Notes under the pieces: model-generated | Told to the model about the DNA's origin: nothing | The model's input: the letters and a program-made list of their open reading frames with translations, nothing else | The model's database searches: none | Part shown: piece after piece, positions 1 to 7,950 of the stretch | How the letters are laid out: each line of letters begins with the position of its first letter | Numbering within the stretch: position 1 is the first letter of the stretch | Program-made: the position numbers and the translations under genes | Assembly: GCA_965284645.1 (NCBI GenBank) | Contig: OZ260106.1 | Coordinates: 3,658,001 to 3,722,000 of the forward strand | Length of the DNA stretch: 64,000 nt | Source: JAIBAJ01 sp965284645 | GTDB taxonomy: Bacteria; Bacteroidota; Bacteroidia; JAIBAJ01 | Direction of reading: 5' to 3'

Positions 1-1
1 A

Positions 2-1144
2 ACGAAGGATGATGCCTCAGTTCTTTCCAGGTCAATTCCTGAAGCTTTTCTTCCAAACAACGAAAGGAGCCAAAAAGAAATTTCTGATTTCAGAAAGCTG
101 AAGGATTGGGAACGAAAAGGCCTTTCCGGAATACTCACTGAAATGCTAGCCTATAGGCAAGACTTTCAAGATGGCTTTTCGAAAACTTACGCCCAATGCT
201 CCGACGATATGGCCAAGGAAATAGAAGGGGAAAAAAGAAAGTATGTTTTGAGGATCCTGAAAAACTACTCGGTGTTGACAGCAACTGTCAAACTATTGGC
301 CGAGCCCCTGCAGCTGCCTTTTTCTTTTGAAGATTTTTGGGCTAAATGCAAAAACAAAATTGTAGAGCTGAGCTCGCTGATGGAGGAGAGCAATGCACTG
401 GCCGAGTTCTGGAATACTGTTGTCTATTTATTGGACCAGCGCAAAGAAATTATCCTTGGATGGGATTTCGATATCGAAACCAAGGCTTATCTCACCATCA
501 ATGATAAGACCTACAGCTGGACGCATGAACCCAAAAGGATCCTTTATGTTCGTTTGCCTAATATCCACAAGCTTTTTGCGGAGCAGTACAGGAGGCAAAC
601 AGGGCATACGGCCATAAATGCCAAAACTATTGAGCATTTCTTCAAAGCTTCACCAGCCTACCTAGGTTGTATTCACTCCAAACACTTTCGCCATCCGGAT
701 GGAAGAGAAATTCAGAAAACGAGCTGCCATGTATTCGATTACGATTTGCTAGGAGTAGACCTAGACAGAACATCATCCGAGCAAGGAATATTTACCGAGT
801 TTGTGGCCAAGGTTGCCGGTGATGGAAGACTGGAAGACGTGAATGGATTTATCCAACTGAAGTGGATAATGGAGGAAGTTACCAAAACTGCCATCGACGG
901 AAAAGATGCAACAAGGAAAGTGGTTACCTATTGCTATGCCAAAGGTTCTGATTTAGCTGATGAAATCAAGGATGGCGTTTTTGTAAAAGTTACAGGATAT
1001 CTGAAAGAGCTTTTAAAAGTCGATAAAGATGGCGCACAACGACTCCGGAGGAATATGGATGTAACGAAAGTTCAACCGGCAGAGCTTCAACCAGGAGCCG
1101 TTGTTAGTCCAACTAACTTAGATCCTAATGAATTACCATTCTAA
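2..1144 (+). CDS. C-terminal part of a phage replication protein (primase/helicase-like), 5' end outside window
   Basis: The reading frame is open from the first bases of the window, so at least 380 residues of a longer protein are visible; the first ATG inside it (143) is probably not the real start. The part seen is hydrophilic, and its last ~200 residues resemble the C-terminal region that follows the helicase domain in large phage and plasmid replication proteins of Bacteroidota. No Walker motif lies in the visible part, so this is a weak family assignment by general resemblance and position. It is followed after 2 bp by a small gene in the same direction, which suggests one transcript. 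Confidence 0.5.
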   Translation, partial: TKDDASVLSRSIPEAFLPNNERSQKEISDFRKLKDWERKGLSGILTEMLAYRQDFQDGFSKTYAQCSDDMAKEIEGEKRKYVLRILKNYSVLTATVKLLAEPLQLPFSFEDFWAKCKNKIVELSSLMEESNALAEFWNTVVYLLDQRKEIILGWDFDIETKAYLTINDKTYSWTHEPKRILYVRLPNIHKLFAEQYRRQTGHTAINAKTIEHFFKASPAYLGCIHSKHFRHPDGREIQKTSCHVFDYDLLGVDLDRTSSEQGIFTEFVAKVAGDGRLEDVNGFIQLKWIMEEVTKTAIDGKDATRKVVTYCYAKGSDLADEIKDGVFVKVTGYLKELLKVDKDGAQRLRRNMDVTKVQPAELQPGAVVSPTNLDPNELPF

Positions 1145-1146
1145 CC

Positions 1147-1422
1147 ATGAATACAACCATCACCATCCAAACAAAAAAGGTTGAGAAACCATTGACCTGG
1201 TACCTGGACCACAAATTGTCTACTGGCAACTTACTTCAATCGGCTAAGGGCCACCTTATGAGAGTAGTAGAATATTGGCCTGAAGGGGAAGCCGGTGCAA
1301 CCAAAACAGCCTACGGAATCTTAACGGTCACAACCAATAAGTTCCAATGGATCGATGAGGCCAATATCCTCTTGGGTTTAGAAAAAGGCCAAATGTGGGA
1401 AGTAGAAATAGTAAGCGGGTGA
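1147..1422 (+). CDS. Hypothetical phage protein (91 aa)
   Basis: A 91-residue soluble protein, rich in Thr and Lys at its N-terminus, with no signal peptide or membrane segment. It starts 2 bp after the preceding replication-type gene, so the two are probably co-transcribed and this may be a small replication accessory protein. I do not recognise a family. The 78 bp after it are AT-rich and lead to the ParB-like gene. Confidence 0.6.
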   Translation: MNTTITIQTKKVEKPLTWYLDHKLSTGNLLQSAKGHLMRVVEYWPEGEAGATKTAYGILTVTTNKFQWIDEANILLGLEKGQMWEVEIVSG

Positions 1423-1500
1423 AATCGTAACATCAAAAAAGCACCAAAACAATTTTAATTACTTTACGAATTATTTTGGAATATTTGCCAAAAAAACCAC

Positions 1501-1686
1501 ATGGCAACACCTACACACCACTTTATTTCAAAAATTCCTATTGACAAACTTATGTTGGATTTTAATAATCCTAGGTTTGGAGAATTATATATGGGTTCAA
1601 AAGATGAAAATGAATTAATCACTTATCTCTTAAATAATGAGGCAGCAGATGAAATCGCAAATAGCATAGTAAATAATGGAGAATAA
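1501..1686 (+). CDS. ParB-like protein, severed N-terminal piece (61 aa)
   Basis: This short frame encodes the start of a ParB/sulfiredoxin-type domain: an 'I..DKLMLDFNNPRF' opening followed by a helix ending 'SIVNNGE'. ParB domains continue straight into a strand leading to a G-N-R-R box, but here the frame runs into a stop at 1684-1686, two bases after the 9-bp repeat TAATGGAGA (1674-1682). The missing remainder, beginning 'FHIDRPLW' and including 'DGNRR', is on the opposite strand at 1694-2951. If 1683-2954 is inverted, the reading frame continues without a gap to give 480 residues. As it stands, this piece cannot form a functional ParB domain. Confidence 0.8.
   Translation: MATPTHHFISKIPIDKLMLDFNNPRFGELYMGSKDENELITYLLNNEAADEIANSIVNNGE
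1674..1682 (+). repeat. Left 9-bp inverted repeat of the switch
   Basis: Sequence TAATGGAGA. In the ParB-like frame it lies within the Asn-Asn-Gly-Glu codons. It matches the reverse complement of 2955-2963 exactly, and it is where the ParB-like coding sequence stops making sense. Confidence 0.85.
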
Positions 1687-1693
1687 AAATTCA

Positions 1694-2986
1694 TTATAAT
1701 TTAGAGCAATCTATGTTAGTTAAAAATTCTTCTTCCTCTTGGAGTAGAAATTCAATAATTTCAAGGATATCTTCATTAAATTTTTCTGCTTTAGTAACAT
1801 GAGTTCCTGCCCTGAAGTTATGAATGATATTATGAGAATGTCCCATCTCAAATTCATCAAAAATGGCCTTAACGCTTGTTTGTAAAATTAGTTCTATAAA
1901 TGCAGTTGAAACCTCTGAGAATTTTGTATATTTTTTGGTTCCATCTTTTTGGTCTTTGTAAGATTTTTGAAATGGAGTAGTTCTATATAGAAATGTTTTA
2001 TTTTTATATTTAGTAGTTTCAAGTACATATTTTAGGGTGCATTCATAAATCACCCTGGACATAACTACCTTAGTAAATGGCTTATCCTTCACACTAAGAC
2101 TAAAATATTCGTCAATCCTTTTTACTAAATTTCTAGGCAATGATTTTCTTTTTAGAATTGGCTTGGTCTTTATTTTAGGTCCACTATTTGAGTTAGTTGA
2201 TTTAACCGAAGTATCACTGTCATTTATAGAATTTTGGCTGTTATCTGGCTTTTTTGAATTTTCACCTTCAGATTGGCTATCCGTTTTTTGTCCTGTATCT
2301 TCATTTTTTAAATCCACTTTGAATCCATGTCCAACAAGCAATTGAATAAAATTTTTATTTTTATCAACTGTTTCGGTTTTAAGCTCAGGGTCAGAATAAA
2401 TATATTTGATTAATGCTAAAACATATGAATTAAACTTTTCTCGGTTTAGAATTTCTATGGTATAGTGTGGTGCTGGTTTAAATTGATATCCGCAAGACTT
2501 AGCGTCCCTAAATAACCTTTCAAAAATAATGGTTTTTCCAGAATTTTTAGACCTTCCACGCCTTAATAACTCCCTAAGTCCGTTTCCTCCAACTTTAACT
2601 GCCTCTCTATAGAAAGTAGCGAGTTTTATGAATTCGCCAGGTTTTGAATCAATAGTCAACAATTGCTCATTTGATGCATTAGTTTCTATTAATCTTAAAA
2701 CCTCTAGGGCTTTAGCTATTCTTTCCCATTGTCTAAAAAGGCTTTGATTGTGCTCTTCTCCTATCCGTTTATCTAATAGTAGTTTAGATGTATAAATTAA
2801 ACAAGGTAATTCTTTCAATGGGAATTTTTTTTGTGCAAGTCCAAATTTTCCTGGTACTTGCAGAGCTTTTGCTGCTGCACACCTTCTATTACCATCTTTT
2901 ACCAAAAAACTATCTCCAACTTTTAAAACCCATAATGGCCTGTCAATATGAAACTCTCCATTAAGGTATCCCGGAGGGAAAAACAA
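1694..2986 (-). CDS. ParB-like protein, severed body (inverted)
   Basis: The frame is 430 codons, but the genuine protein begins at residue 12 (Phe, about 2953). Residues 1-11 are the methyltransferase start read backwards. The body opens with the ParB box: 'HIDRPLWVL', then 'VKDGNRRCAAAKAL', the G-N-R-R signature that contacts phosphate or nucleotide in ParB/sulfiredoxin folds. A helical middle follows, then a low-complexity Ser/Asn/Asp/Lys linker (about residues 225-280) and a ~150-residue C-terminal domain I do not recognise, ending in an acidic helix 'LLQEEEEF'. Joined to 1501-1683 it gives 480 residues. Composition is clearly more AT-rich than the head genes, which suggests separately acquired cargo. 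Its stop (TAA, 1694-1696) overlaps the ATG that belongs to the methyltransferase in the other orientation. Confidence 0.8.
   Translation of the reverse strand: MFFPPGYLNGEFHIDRPLWVLKVGDSFLVKDGNRRCAAAKALQVPGKFGLAQKKFPLKELPCLIYTSKLLLDKRIGEEHNQSLFRQWERIAKALEVLRLIETNASNEQLLTIDSKPGEFIKLATFYREAVKVGGNGLRELLRRGRSKNSGKTIIFERLFRDAKSCGYQFKPAPHYTIEILNREKFNSYVLALIKYIYSDPELKTETVDKNKNFIQLLVGHGFKVDLKNEDTGQKTDSQSEGENSKKPDNSQNSINDSDTSVKSTNSNSGPKIKTKPILKRKSLPRNLVKRIDEYFSLSVKDKPFTKVVMSRVIYECTLKYVLETTKYKNKTFLYRTTPFQKSYKDQKDGTKKYTKFSEVSTAFIELILQTSVKAIFDEFEMGHSHNIIHNFRAGTHVTKAEKFNEDILEIIEFLLQEEEEFLTNIDCSKL
2955..2963 (-). repeat. Right 9-bp inverted repeat of the switch
   Basis: Plus-strand TCTCCATTA, the exact reverse complement of 1674-1682. 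In the methyltransferase frame it encodes Ser-Pro-Leu of the conserved SPLRYPGGK box, so the crossover falls in functionally constrained sequence. Confidence 0.85.
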
Positions 2987-3872
2987 GTTAGCAGGATTTA
3001 TAAGTAAGGTTTTTAACGAAAATCAACCTTGTAAACACTACTATGAAGCTTACGCCGGTGGAGCTTCTGTTGCATTGTTTTTGTTAATTGAAGGGTATGT
3101 TGAGAGAATTACAATAAATGACAAGGACAGGTCTATTTATGCCTTTTGGAGGTCAATTATTGACAATAATGATAGTTTTTGTCAAATGATTGAAAATTGC
3201 GATATTACTATGGAAAATTGGATGTTCCAGAAGCAAATTCAAAAAAACAAGGAGAATGAAGACCTATTAAAATTAGGATTTTCAACTTTGTTTTTAAATA
3301 GAACAAATCGTTCTGGAATTATAAAGGGAGGGATGATTGGCGGAAAGTTGCAAGAAGGAAATTATAAGCTTGATTGTAGGTTTAACAAAACCGAAATAAT
3401 CAATAAAATAAAGCTGATTGGACAATTCAAGGATTACATTGAAGTTTTATCATTGGATGCAAAGGATTTAATTGAAAATGAAATTTTAAAAAGCAATCCA
3501 GAAAGCACGGTTATTTATTTCGATCCTCCGTACTTTGAAAAGGCAGAATCTTTGTATATGAATTATTACAAGGAAATTCATCATAAAGAGGTTTCAGATT
3601 CAATATTTAAAATAAAAAATTATAAATGGATTGTTTCTTATGATGACCATCCTTTTATAGAAGAACTCTATAAGGATTATAGGTCAAAAAAATACTCATT
3701 TAATCATTCGGCTTTCTCTGCTAGGGATGGCAAAGAAATTTTATTCTTTAGTGATTGTCTAAATATTCCAGACCTGAGTGAATCAAATCCTATCAACTTT
3801 AAAATGCGAATAATAAAAGGGAAAAAGGTAATTGCTTATTTCAGTAATCAAAAAAGAAATAAAGTGGCTTAA
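2955..3872 (+). CDS. DNA adenine N6-methyltransferase (Dam/D12 class), start codon removed by inversion
   Basis: The frame from 2955 encodes 305 residues of a D12-class methyltransferase, which transfers a methyl group from S-adenosylmethionine to adenine N6. It opens with SPLRYPGGK, the conserved N-terminal box, then 'EAYAGGASVAL' (SAM-binding motif I), 'NDKDRSIYAFW', 'FLNRTNRSG' and the catalytic 'FDPPY' motif. In the present orientation the frame is closed upstream by TGA at 2949-2951 and has no ATG; the nearest alternative start is TTG at 3075, which would drop SPLRYPGGK and motif I and so should be inactive. Inversion of 1683-2954 adds MNFY in frame for a normal 309-residue enzyme, coupled to the ParB-like gene by a TAATG overlap. 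Strongly AT-rich. Confidence 0.9.
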   Translation, partial: SPLRYPGGKNKLAGFISKVFNENQPCKHYYEAYAGGASVALFLLIEGYVERITINDKDRSIYAFWRSIIDNNDSFCQMIENCDITMENWMFQKQIQKNKENEDLLKLGFSTLFLNRTNRSGIIKGGMIGGKLQEGNYKLDCRFNKTEIINKIKLIGQFKDYIEVLSLDAKDLIENEILKSNPESTVIYFDPPYFEKAESLYMNYYKEIHHKEVSDSIFKIKNYKWIVSYDDHPFIEELYKDYRSKKYSFNHSAFSARDGKEILFFSDCLNIPDLSESNPINFKMRIIKGKKVIAYFSNQKRNKVA

Positions 3873-3893
3873 GCAATAATTTATTTAAAGAAG

Positions 3894-3923
3894 ATCCTCA
3901 CCAACCAGTGGGGATTTTTTTTT
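3894..3923 (+). terminator. Rho-independent terminator after the methyltransferase
   Basis: Stem ATCCTCAC (3894-3901) pairs with GTGGGGAT (3908-3915; one G-T wobble) around a 6-nt loop, and is followed by nine T residues (3915-3923). It closes the cargo transcription unit 22 bp after the methyltransferase stop. Confidence 0.85.
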
Positions 3924-3991
3924 GCCGTTTCGTACCGTTTAAAATTTTAGCGGAAGCCTTTAAGAAAAAACTTGGCAAAACAGAAAAAGCC

Positions 3992-4131
3992 GTCCTACCT
4001 GTCCTACCTGTCCAACAAAGTGCTAATAAGTAGCTATAAATCAATAAACTAACTATTTTTTAAAAAACCTATATTTCGGTAGGACTGGTAGGACGATGGA
4101 TGACTGGTAGGACGAGTTGGAGCGGTAGGAT
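3992..4131. repeat. Iteron-like repeats of GGTAGGAC around an AT-rich core (origin or operator candidate)
   Basis: The 396-bp gap between the terminator and the next gene holds two abutting copies of GTCCTACCT (3992-4000, 4001-4009). About 70 bp later come four inverted copies, GGTAGGAC at 4078, 4087 and 4106 and GGTAGGAT at 4124. The spacings of 9, 19 and 18 bp place several copies on one face of the helix. The DNA between the two arms (4014-4077) is very AT-rich. This is the pattern of a phage or plasmid replication origin or of a repressor binding array, and it lies near replication-type genes. No coding frame is credible here. Confidence 0.55.
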
Positions 4132-4268
4132 GGGAAATGGCTATCGGCTAAGTAAAAAAAAACATAAGTGGTCTATGATTTCTTGTGGTTTTGAAATTAA
4201 CAAGTCTTCTTTATAAATGAAGTTACACGTTCGTGCAACATTGTGTGTTTTTTCGTACATTCGCTGCA

Positions 4269-4775
4269 ATGGCATCAGAAATCCATCTGCCTTTCTCGGC
4301 GCTTACAAAAAAGTACCTCACAAAGCGATATGGTGAGGTCTGGGAAATCAATAGAAACCATTTACTTGGTTCGTTCCTTATTATGGGGCTACGCATGCTC
4401 CGACCAGGCGAACGGCTTTACAGAGGAAATGGTCTTTATAAAGTTATCTTTCCGCAATACCTTACCGATCGGTTAGGCAAGGTTTATATAAGCCCTCAGA
4501 ATCTAGCAGAATTCGAAAGATTGGTTAGGCTCCAATTCCGGGAAGAGATGTTTAGGGAGATAGACAAGGCAATAATTGGAGGCGAGCAAATCAGAAATGC
4601 CATAGCAGCATTTCGCGATAGTTTTGAGATAGATGAAGAAGATTTGAGGCTAGAAACCTTGTTTAAAGAATATCAGCGGCATTATTACAATGGCCAAAGG
4701 TCTGACAATAAACATTTTAGACAAAATATTGTAAAGAATGTCCTGAAAAAACAAAACATGTCCAAAGCTGCATAA
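4269..4775 (+). CDS. Hypothetical phage protein (168 aa)
   Basis: I place the start at the ATG at 4269 (MASEIHLPF); the frame is open from 4233 but that stretch looks like leader sequence. The protein is basic, mainly helical and soluble, with many Arg/Lys-rich segments (for example 'LTKKYLTKRYG' near the N-terminus and a Lys-rich tail), compatible with nucleic-acid binding. It is the first gene after the iteron-like array, so it could be an early regulator or replication accessory protein. I do not recognise the family. Confidence 0.6.
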   Translation: MASEIHLPFSALTKKYLTKRYGEVWEINRNHLLGSFLIMGLRMLRPGERLYRGNGLYKVIFPQYLTDRLGKVYISPQNLAEFERLVRLQFREEMFREIDKAIIGGEQIRNAIAAFRDSFEIDEEDLRLETLFKEYQRHYYNGQRSDNKHFRQNIVKNVLKKQNMSKAA

Positions 4776-4791
4776 ATGCCACTATTCTACG

Positions 4792-5274
4792 TTGCCGACC
4801 AAGATTGTAACCCCAGATAATAACATCGGCGGTTTAATTAGATGTTTAATTGTTGATATTGAAAATGTCAACTACCTTCAATGGCCTGTTGATGGGGAGA
4901 TTAGCGATTATGTTCATCTTAACAATGTGTTTGATTTTGCCGTATTTCAATCAGAGTTGGAAGTTGGAAGCTTTGATGAAGAGGAGATTAATGAGAACGG
5001 AAGTGATTCATATCTTTCAAAGGTTACCCTTGTTTTTAAGAAAGACGACCTAGCTAAACATAGGCTTATTCTTAAATACAAGAATAGGCGTGTTTTAGTT
5101 TTAGTTTTAGACCAGAATAACGTATGGAGGATAATAGGACGACCAGAGGAGGGTGCAAAGCTTATGCAACCTGTCAGAACCACTGGCGCGGCTCCATCTG
5201 ATAGAAACTATCGTACAATTGAGATTTTCACACAAGCACGCTATCCAGCTCCGATATATACATACGGAACATAA
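4792..5274 (+). CDS. Hypothetical phage protein (160 aa)
   Basis: This is a beta-rich, acidic protein of about 160 residues with no signal peptide. The start is uncertain: TTG at 4792 is the best initiation codon in the open frame and there is no ATG; the ATG at 4776 belongs to a frame that closes after 14 codons. It lies 16 bp after the preceding gene and ahead of the head-gene operon. No family is recognised. Confidence 0.55.
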   Translation: MPTKIVTPDNNIGGLIRCLIVDIENVNYLQWPVDGEISDYVHLNNVFDFAVFQSELEVGSFDEEEINENGSDSYLSKVTLVFKKDDLAKHRLILKYKNRRVLVLVLDQNNVWRIIGRPEEGAKLMQPVRTTGAAPSDRNYRTIEIFTQARYPAPIYTYGT

Positions 5275-5303
5275 ATAGCTAGTCCTTTCTAGGCGCAATG
5301 ATG

Positions 5304-5335
5304 TTTGAATATTTGGTTCTCGAATTATATCATTT
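5304..5335 (+). promoter_or_regulatory. Bacteroidota-type promoter candidate for the head operon
   Basis: TTTG at 5304-5307, a 20-bp spacer, then TATCATTT at 5328-5335, close to the Bacteroidota consensus TTTG / TAnnTTTG. It lies about 20 bp before the protease gene and would drive the capsid genes. Confidence 0.45.
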
Positions 5336-5356
5336 TTTTAAACCAAAATTCTCATC

Positions 5357-6286
5357 ATGAGACTTAAATCAATTCTCTACATCATGTCTTTAACACTGAT
5401 GACTGCGCTGGCTAAAGGAGCCTTGGCTATTGCGCCCAATTATGCAAATGAAGTAGCACCTTACATTGCCAACCAGTTAAAAAGTGGTTTACCTCTTGAC
5501 AACTTGGTTAAATCAAAGGAGGCCCTTTCAAAAGAAATTGGAATTGTTGGCCATGCTCATGCTAGTTCAATGGTTAATCTAAACCGATTGGCCTATAATC
5601 CTGGAATGGTTATCGAATCGAATTCTATTGGAGTTTTAGCGATTGAAGGGCCGATTACAAAAGGTGATTTTTGTACTTACGGAACAAACGATTGGACACA
5701 AGCAATACAGTTGGCAGATCGTCATCCAAATATTAGTGCTGTAATTTTACGATTTGACACACCAGGCGGATTTGTCTCCGGAACTCAAACCTTTGCGGAT
5801 GCGATTAAATCTACACGAAAGCCTGTAATTGGATTTATTGATGATGGTATGGTTGCCAGTGCCGGTTATTGGTTGGCCAGCCAGTGTGATGAGATATACA
5901 GCTCTCATATAACCAATGAAGTTGGAAGTATTGGTGTGTTTGTTCAGATTGCAGATTTTCGAAAGTTTTGGGAAGCCAATGGCGTTACCATTCGAGAAAT
6001 ATACTCGGATTATTCCAGCGAAAAGAACGACGTATTTATTAAGGCCAGGGATGGTGAGGATAAGCCATTGAAAGACGAGTTCTTGAATCCTATTGCCAAG
6101 ACTTTTATTTCGGCTGTCAAATCTGGTAGAAAGGGTAAGCTTAATCTCGATGAAGGAGATCCTTTCAAGGGTAAAATATTCATGAGCGACCAAGCTTTGA
6201 AAATTGGCCTTATTGATGGCATTAAATCCTTTGACCAGGTAATTGCCAGAGCTAATCAGTTGTCAAATCAAATACCTGTAGTGTAA
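5357..6286 (+). CDS. Phage head maturation protease, S49 (SppA-like) family
   Basis: This is a 309-residue serine protease of the S49 family, used by many phages to cleave scaffold and capsid N-termini inside the prohead. The conserved strand 'AVILRFDTPGGFVSG' (about 128-142) is followed by 'MVASAGYWLAS', with the probable nucleophile Ser168, and by 'SSEKNDVF', with probable general base Lys223, about 55 residues later as in SppA. The N-terminal 24 residues are hydrophobic and signal-like, which is odd for a head protease and may simply be the internal delivery segment. The next gene starts 2 bp after it (scaffold candidate), and then comes the major capsid gene, the classic head order. Confidence 0.85.
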   Translation: MRLKSILYIMSLTLMTALAKGALAIAPNYANEVAPYIANQLKSGLPLDNLVKSKEALSKEIGIVGHAHASSMVNLNRLAYNPGMVIESNSIGVLAIEGPITKGDFCTYGTNDWTQAIQLADRHPNISAVILRFDTPGGFVSGTQTFADAIKSTRKPVIGFIDDGMVASAGYWLASQCDEIYSSHITNEVGSIGVFVQIADFRKFWEANGVTIREIYSDYSSEKNDVFIKARDGEDKPLKDEFLNPIAKTFISAVKSGRKGKLNLDEGDPFKGKIFMSDQALKIGLIDGIKSFDQVIARANQLSNQIPVV

Positions 6287-6288
6287 TC

Positions 6289-6753
6289 ATGAAAGAGCTT
6301 ATTCAAAAATTTGCCGTTGCCTTCGGCCTTATTAAGGCAAATGAAACTGTAGCTGAAGAGTCTGTTTCAAAGGAATGGATTGAGCAGGCAACTGCTTCCA
6401 TTACTAAAGCCGGTACCGATTTGCAAACCGAAAAGGATGCCCATAAAACAACTACCGATTCTTTGACAGCTGCCACCAATAAGGCAACTGAAGTAGCAAC
6501 GGCAATTGAAGTAGCCTTGGAAGCTGCTGGCCAAGACAAAGCTAAAGCTTCTGACCCTGTTGCTGCAATCGGCGTTCTTACCGAGACTTTGAATGCTTGG
6601 GGTAAACGTGCACCATTGGCGGCTGAAAAGAATTCTGTTAAGGTTACTGGTGACACCTCCCATAAGGCCGATGGAAAAGATTTAGCAAACGCATCTTCCT
6701 CTTTTGATGAAGAGAAAGCAGCAAATGAAAAAAAGTTTAACTCTCAATCTTAA
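6289..6753 (+). CDS. Probable capsid scaffolding protein (154 aa)
   Basis: An Ala/Thr/Lys-rich, strongly helical, probably coiled-coil protein with a low-complexity C-terminal third, lying between the head protease and the major capsid gene. Length, composition and position fit a scaffold that is digested during head maturation. There is no sequence motif to prove this, so the call is by context. It follows the protease with a 2-bp gap and precedes the capsid gene by 7 bp. Confidence 0.65.
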   Translation: MKELIQKFAVAFGLIKANETVAEESVSKEWIEQATASITKAGTDLQTEKDAHKTTTDSLTAATNKATEVATAIEVALEAAGQDKAKASDPVAAIGVLTETLNAWGKRAPLAAEKNSVKVTGDTSHKADGKDLANASSSFDEEKAANEKKFNSQS

Positions 6754-6760
6754 ATAAAAA

Positions 6761-7654
6761 ATGGCAAATCCAGATGTATCCCTCATTGCCACTCAGCTTT
6801 GTGAGCTAGGTGGAGACATTGTAGGGAAAAAAGTAAACGAATGGGATTTTTCAAAGGATGGAATCCTTTACATGAAGAATGTAAAGAAGCCCGTTGCAAT
6901 GTCAAAAATCTCAATGTCAGGTGGTCCTAGACCATATCGTACCCAACGCGACTCAAGTGGCAATAAGGCAGACTTGTCAGATCGTTTGCTTGAAGTATTT
7001 CAATCAAAATGGGACTTGGAAGATATTGACCCTGAAAACTTAAGAAACTCCTATTTGGCCTCTAAAATGGACAGAATGTATAAGTACATTGCTGACCAGG
7101 CCGCCAAGGAATACTTGTCGAAAATTGTTGACAACGTGCTTGGTTCAGGCGTTCGAAATGCTTCGGGTTCTGCAACTGCAGATCTTTGTGATGGTTGGTT
7201 GACAATCATTGCTGATGAGATAACTGCTACCAATTTGACTGAAGTTGTTACAGGAGCAGCAACGTCTTCTAACGCGGTTGAAAAGACTGAAATCGTAGTA
7301 GACGCGTTGCCAGCTTGGATGTTGAAAAGCAAGTTCAGGATCTATTGCAGCTATGGACACTTGGCTAATTATCGCAAACGTTACAGGGCTTTGAATGGAT
7401 TTAAATTTGATCCAAATAACGATGGTGAGTATCCTTTAGATGGAACAAAAGGTGTATTATCTCCTCAAGCCTGGATGGGAACATCTGGAAGATTGATTGC
7501 CACCCAAGATGAAAATTTGGTATTTGGAACTGATTCTGACCAAGTTCAGGTTCACGCTACACCATATCTTAACCTTATCCAAACAAGGTTGATGATGCCA
7601 GTTGGTTGCCAAATTCAAGACTTGGAAGCTTTATTTGTAAACGATCAAGCCTAA
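6761..7654 (+). CDS. Major capsid protein
   Basis: A 297-residue protein in the standard place after protease and scaffold. It lacks a signal peptide and has the mixed composition typical of capsid proteins, with segments such as 'GGPRPYRTQRDSSGN' and a long central domain. Length fits the HK97-type fold. No catalytic motif is expected. Assignment is by gene order and overall character; a related structural role is the only serious alternative. Confidence 0.75.
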   Translation: MANPDVSLIATQLCELGGDIVGKKVNEWDFSKDGILYMKNVKKPVAMSKISMSGGPRPYRTQRDSSGNKADLSDRLLEVFQSKWDLEDIDPENLRNSYLASKMDRMYKYIADQAAKEYLSKIVDNVLGSGVRNASGSATADLCDGWLTIIADEITATNLTEVVTGAATSSNAVEKTEIVVDALPAWMLKSKFRIYCSYGHLANYRKRYRALNGFKFDPNNDGEYPLDGTKGVLSPQAWMGTSGRLIATQDENLVFGTDSDQVQVHATPYLNLIQTRLMMPVGCQIQDLEALFVNDQA

Positions 7655-7665
7655 TACCTAAGAAA

Positions 7666-7950
7666 ATGGCAGAAGAAAAAACCAAGGAGCAGCTGATGGA
7701 AGAAATCGCTGCTCTTCAAGAAACAAACGCTCAGTTTGCCTCAAAACTTGCTGAAGCCGAAAAAAATGGATTTACTCCTAAAACCGTAACTGTAACCAAA
7801 GGTAAAAACAAAGGCACGTATGAAATTACGCGCTCCAAATTTATCCTTGATGGCAAAGAAGTTAAGGCTGAAGACGTAAATCAAGTTATCGTAGAACGGC
7901 TATTAGAGCTTGAGTCTACTATTGTTAAACTAGTAAAATCTGAAGAATAA
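7666..7950 (+). CDS. Small phage head-region protein (94 aa)
   Basis: Starts at the ATG at 7666 (MAEEKTKEQLMEE), 11 bp after the capsid stop; the frame is open further upstream but that overlaps the capsid gene. The N-terminal third is a charged coiled coil and the rest is a Lys-rich beta-type region followed by a helix. Its stop overlaps the next start as TAATG. It could be a head decoration or completion protein; no family is recognised. Confidence 0.65.
   Translation: MAEEKTKEQLMEEIAALQETNAQFASKLAEAEKNGFTPKTVTVTKGKNKGTYEITRSKFILDGKEVKAEDVNQVIVERLLELESTIVKLVKSEE

Larger units (their letters stand above)
1674..2963. other. Inverted DNA segment bounded by 9-bp inverted repeats (candidate switch)
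   Basis: TAATGGAGA at 1674-1682 and its reverse complement TCTCCATTA at 2955-2963 enclose 1272 bp. Both genes crossing these sites are cut exactly there. Inverting 1683-2954 does three things at once: it joins the ParB-like N-terminal piece in frame to its body; it moves an ATG-AAT-TTT-TAT codon run in front of TCT-CCA-TTA, giving the canonical methyltransferase start MNFYSPLRYPGGK; and it makes the ParB stop (TAA) and methyltransferase start overlap as TAATG, normal operon coupling. The repeat flanks share almost nothing further. No invertase gene lies beside it; the only recombinase gene in the window is the integrase at 27.7-28.9 kb. Confidence 0.9.

Noticed and set aside
1676..2986. Reading the minus-strand 430-codon frame as a complete protein
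   Set aside because: Its first 11 codons are the antisense of the methyltransferase start, and the ParB fold lacks its first part, which lies intact at 1501-1683.
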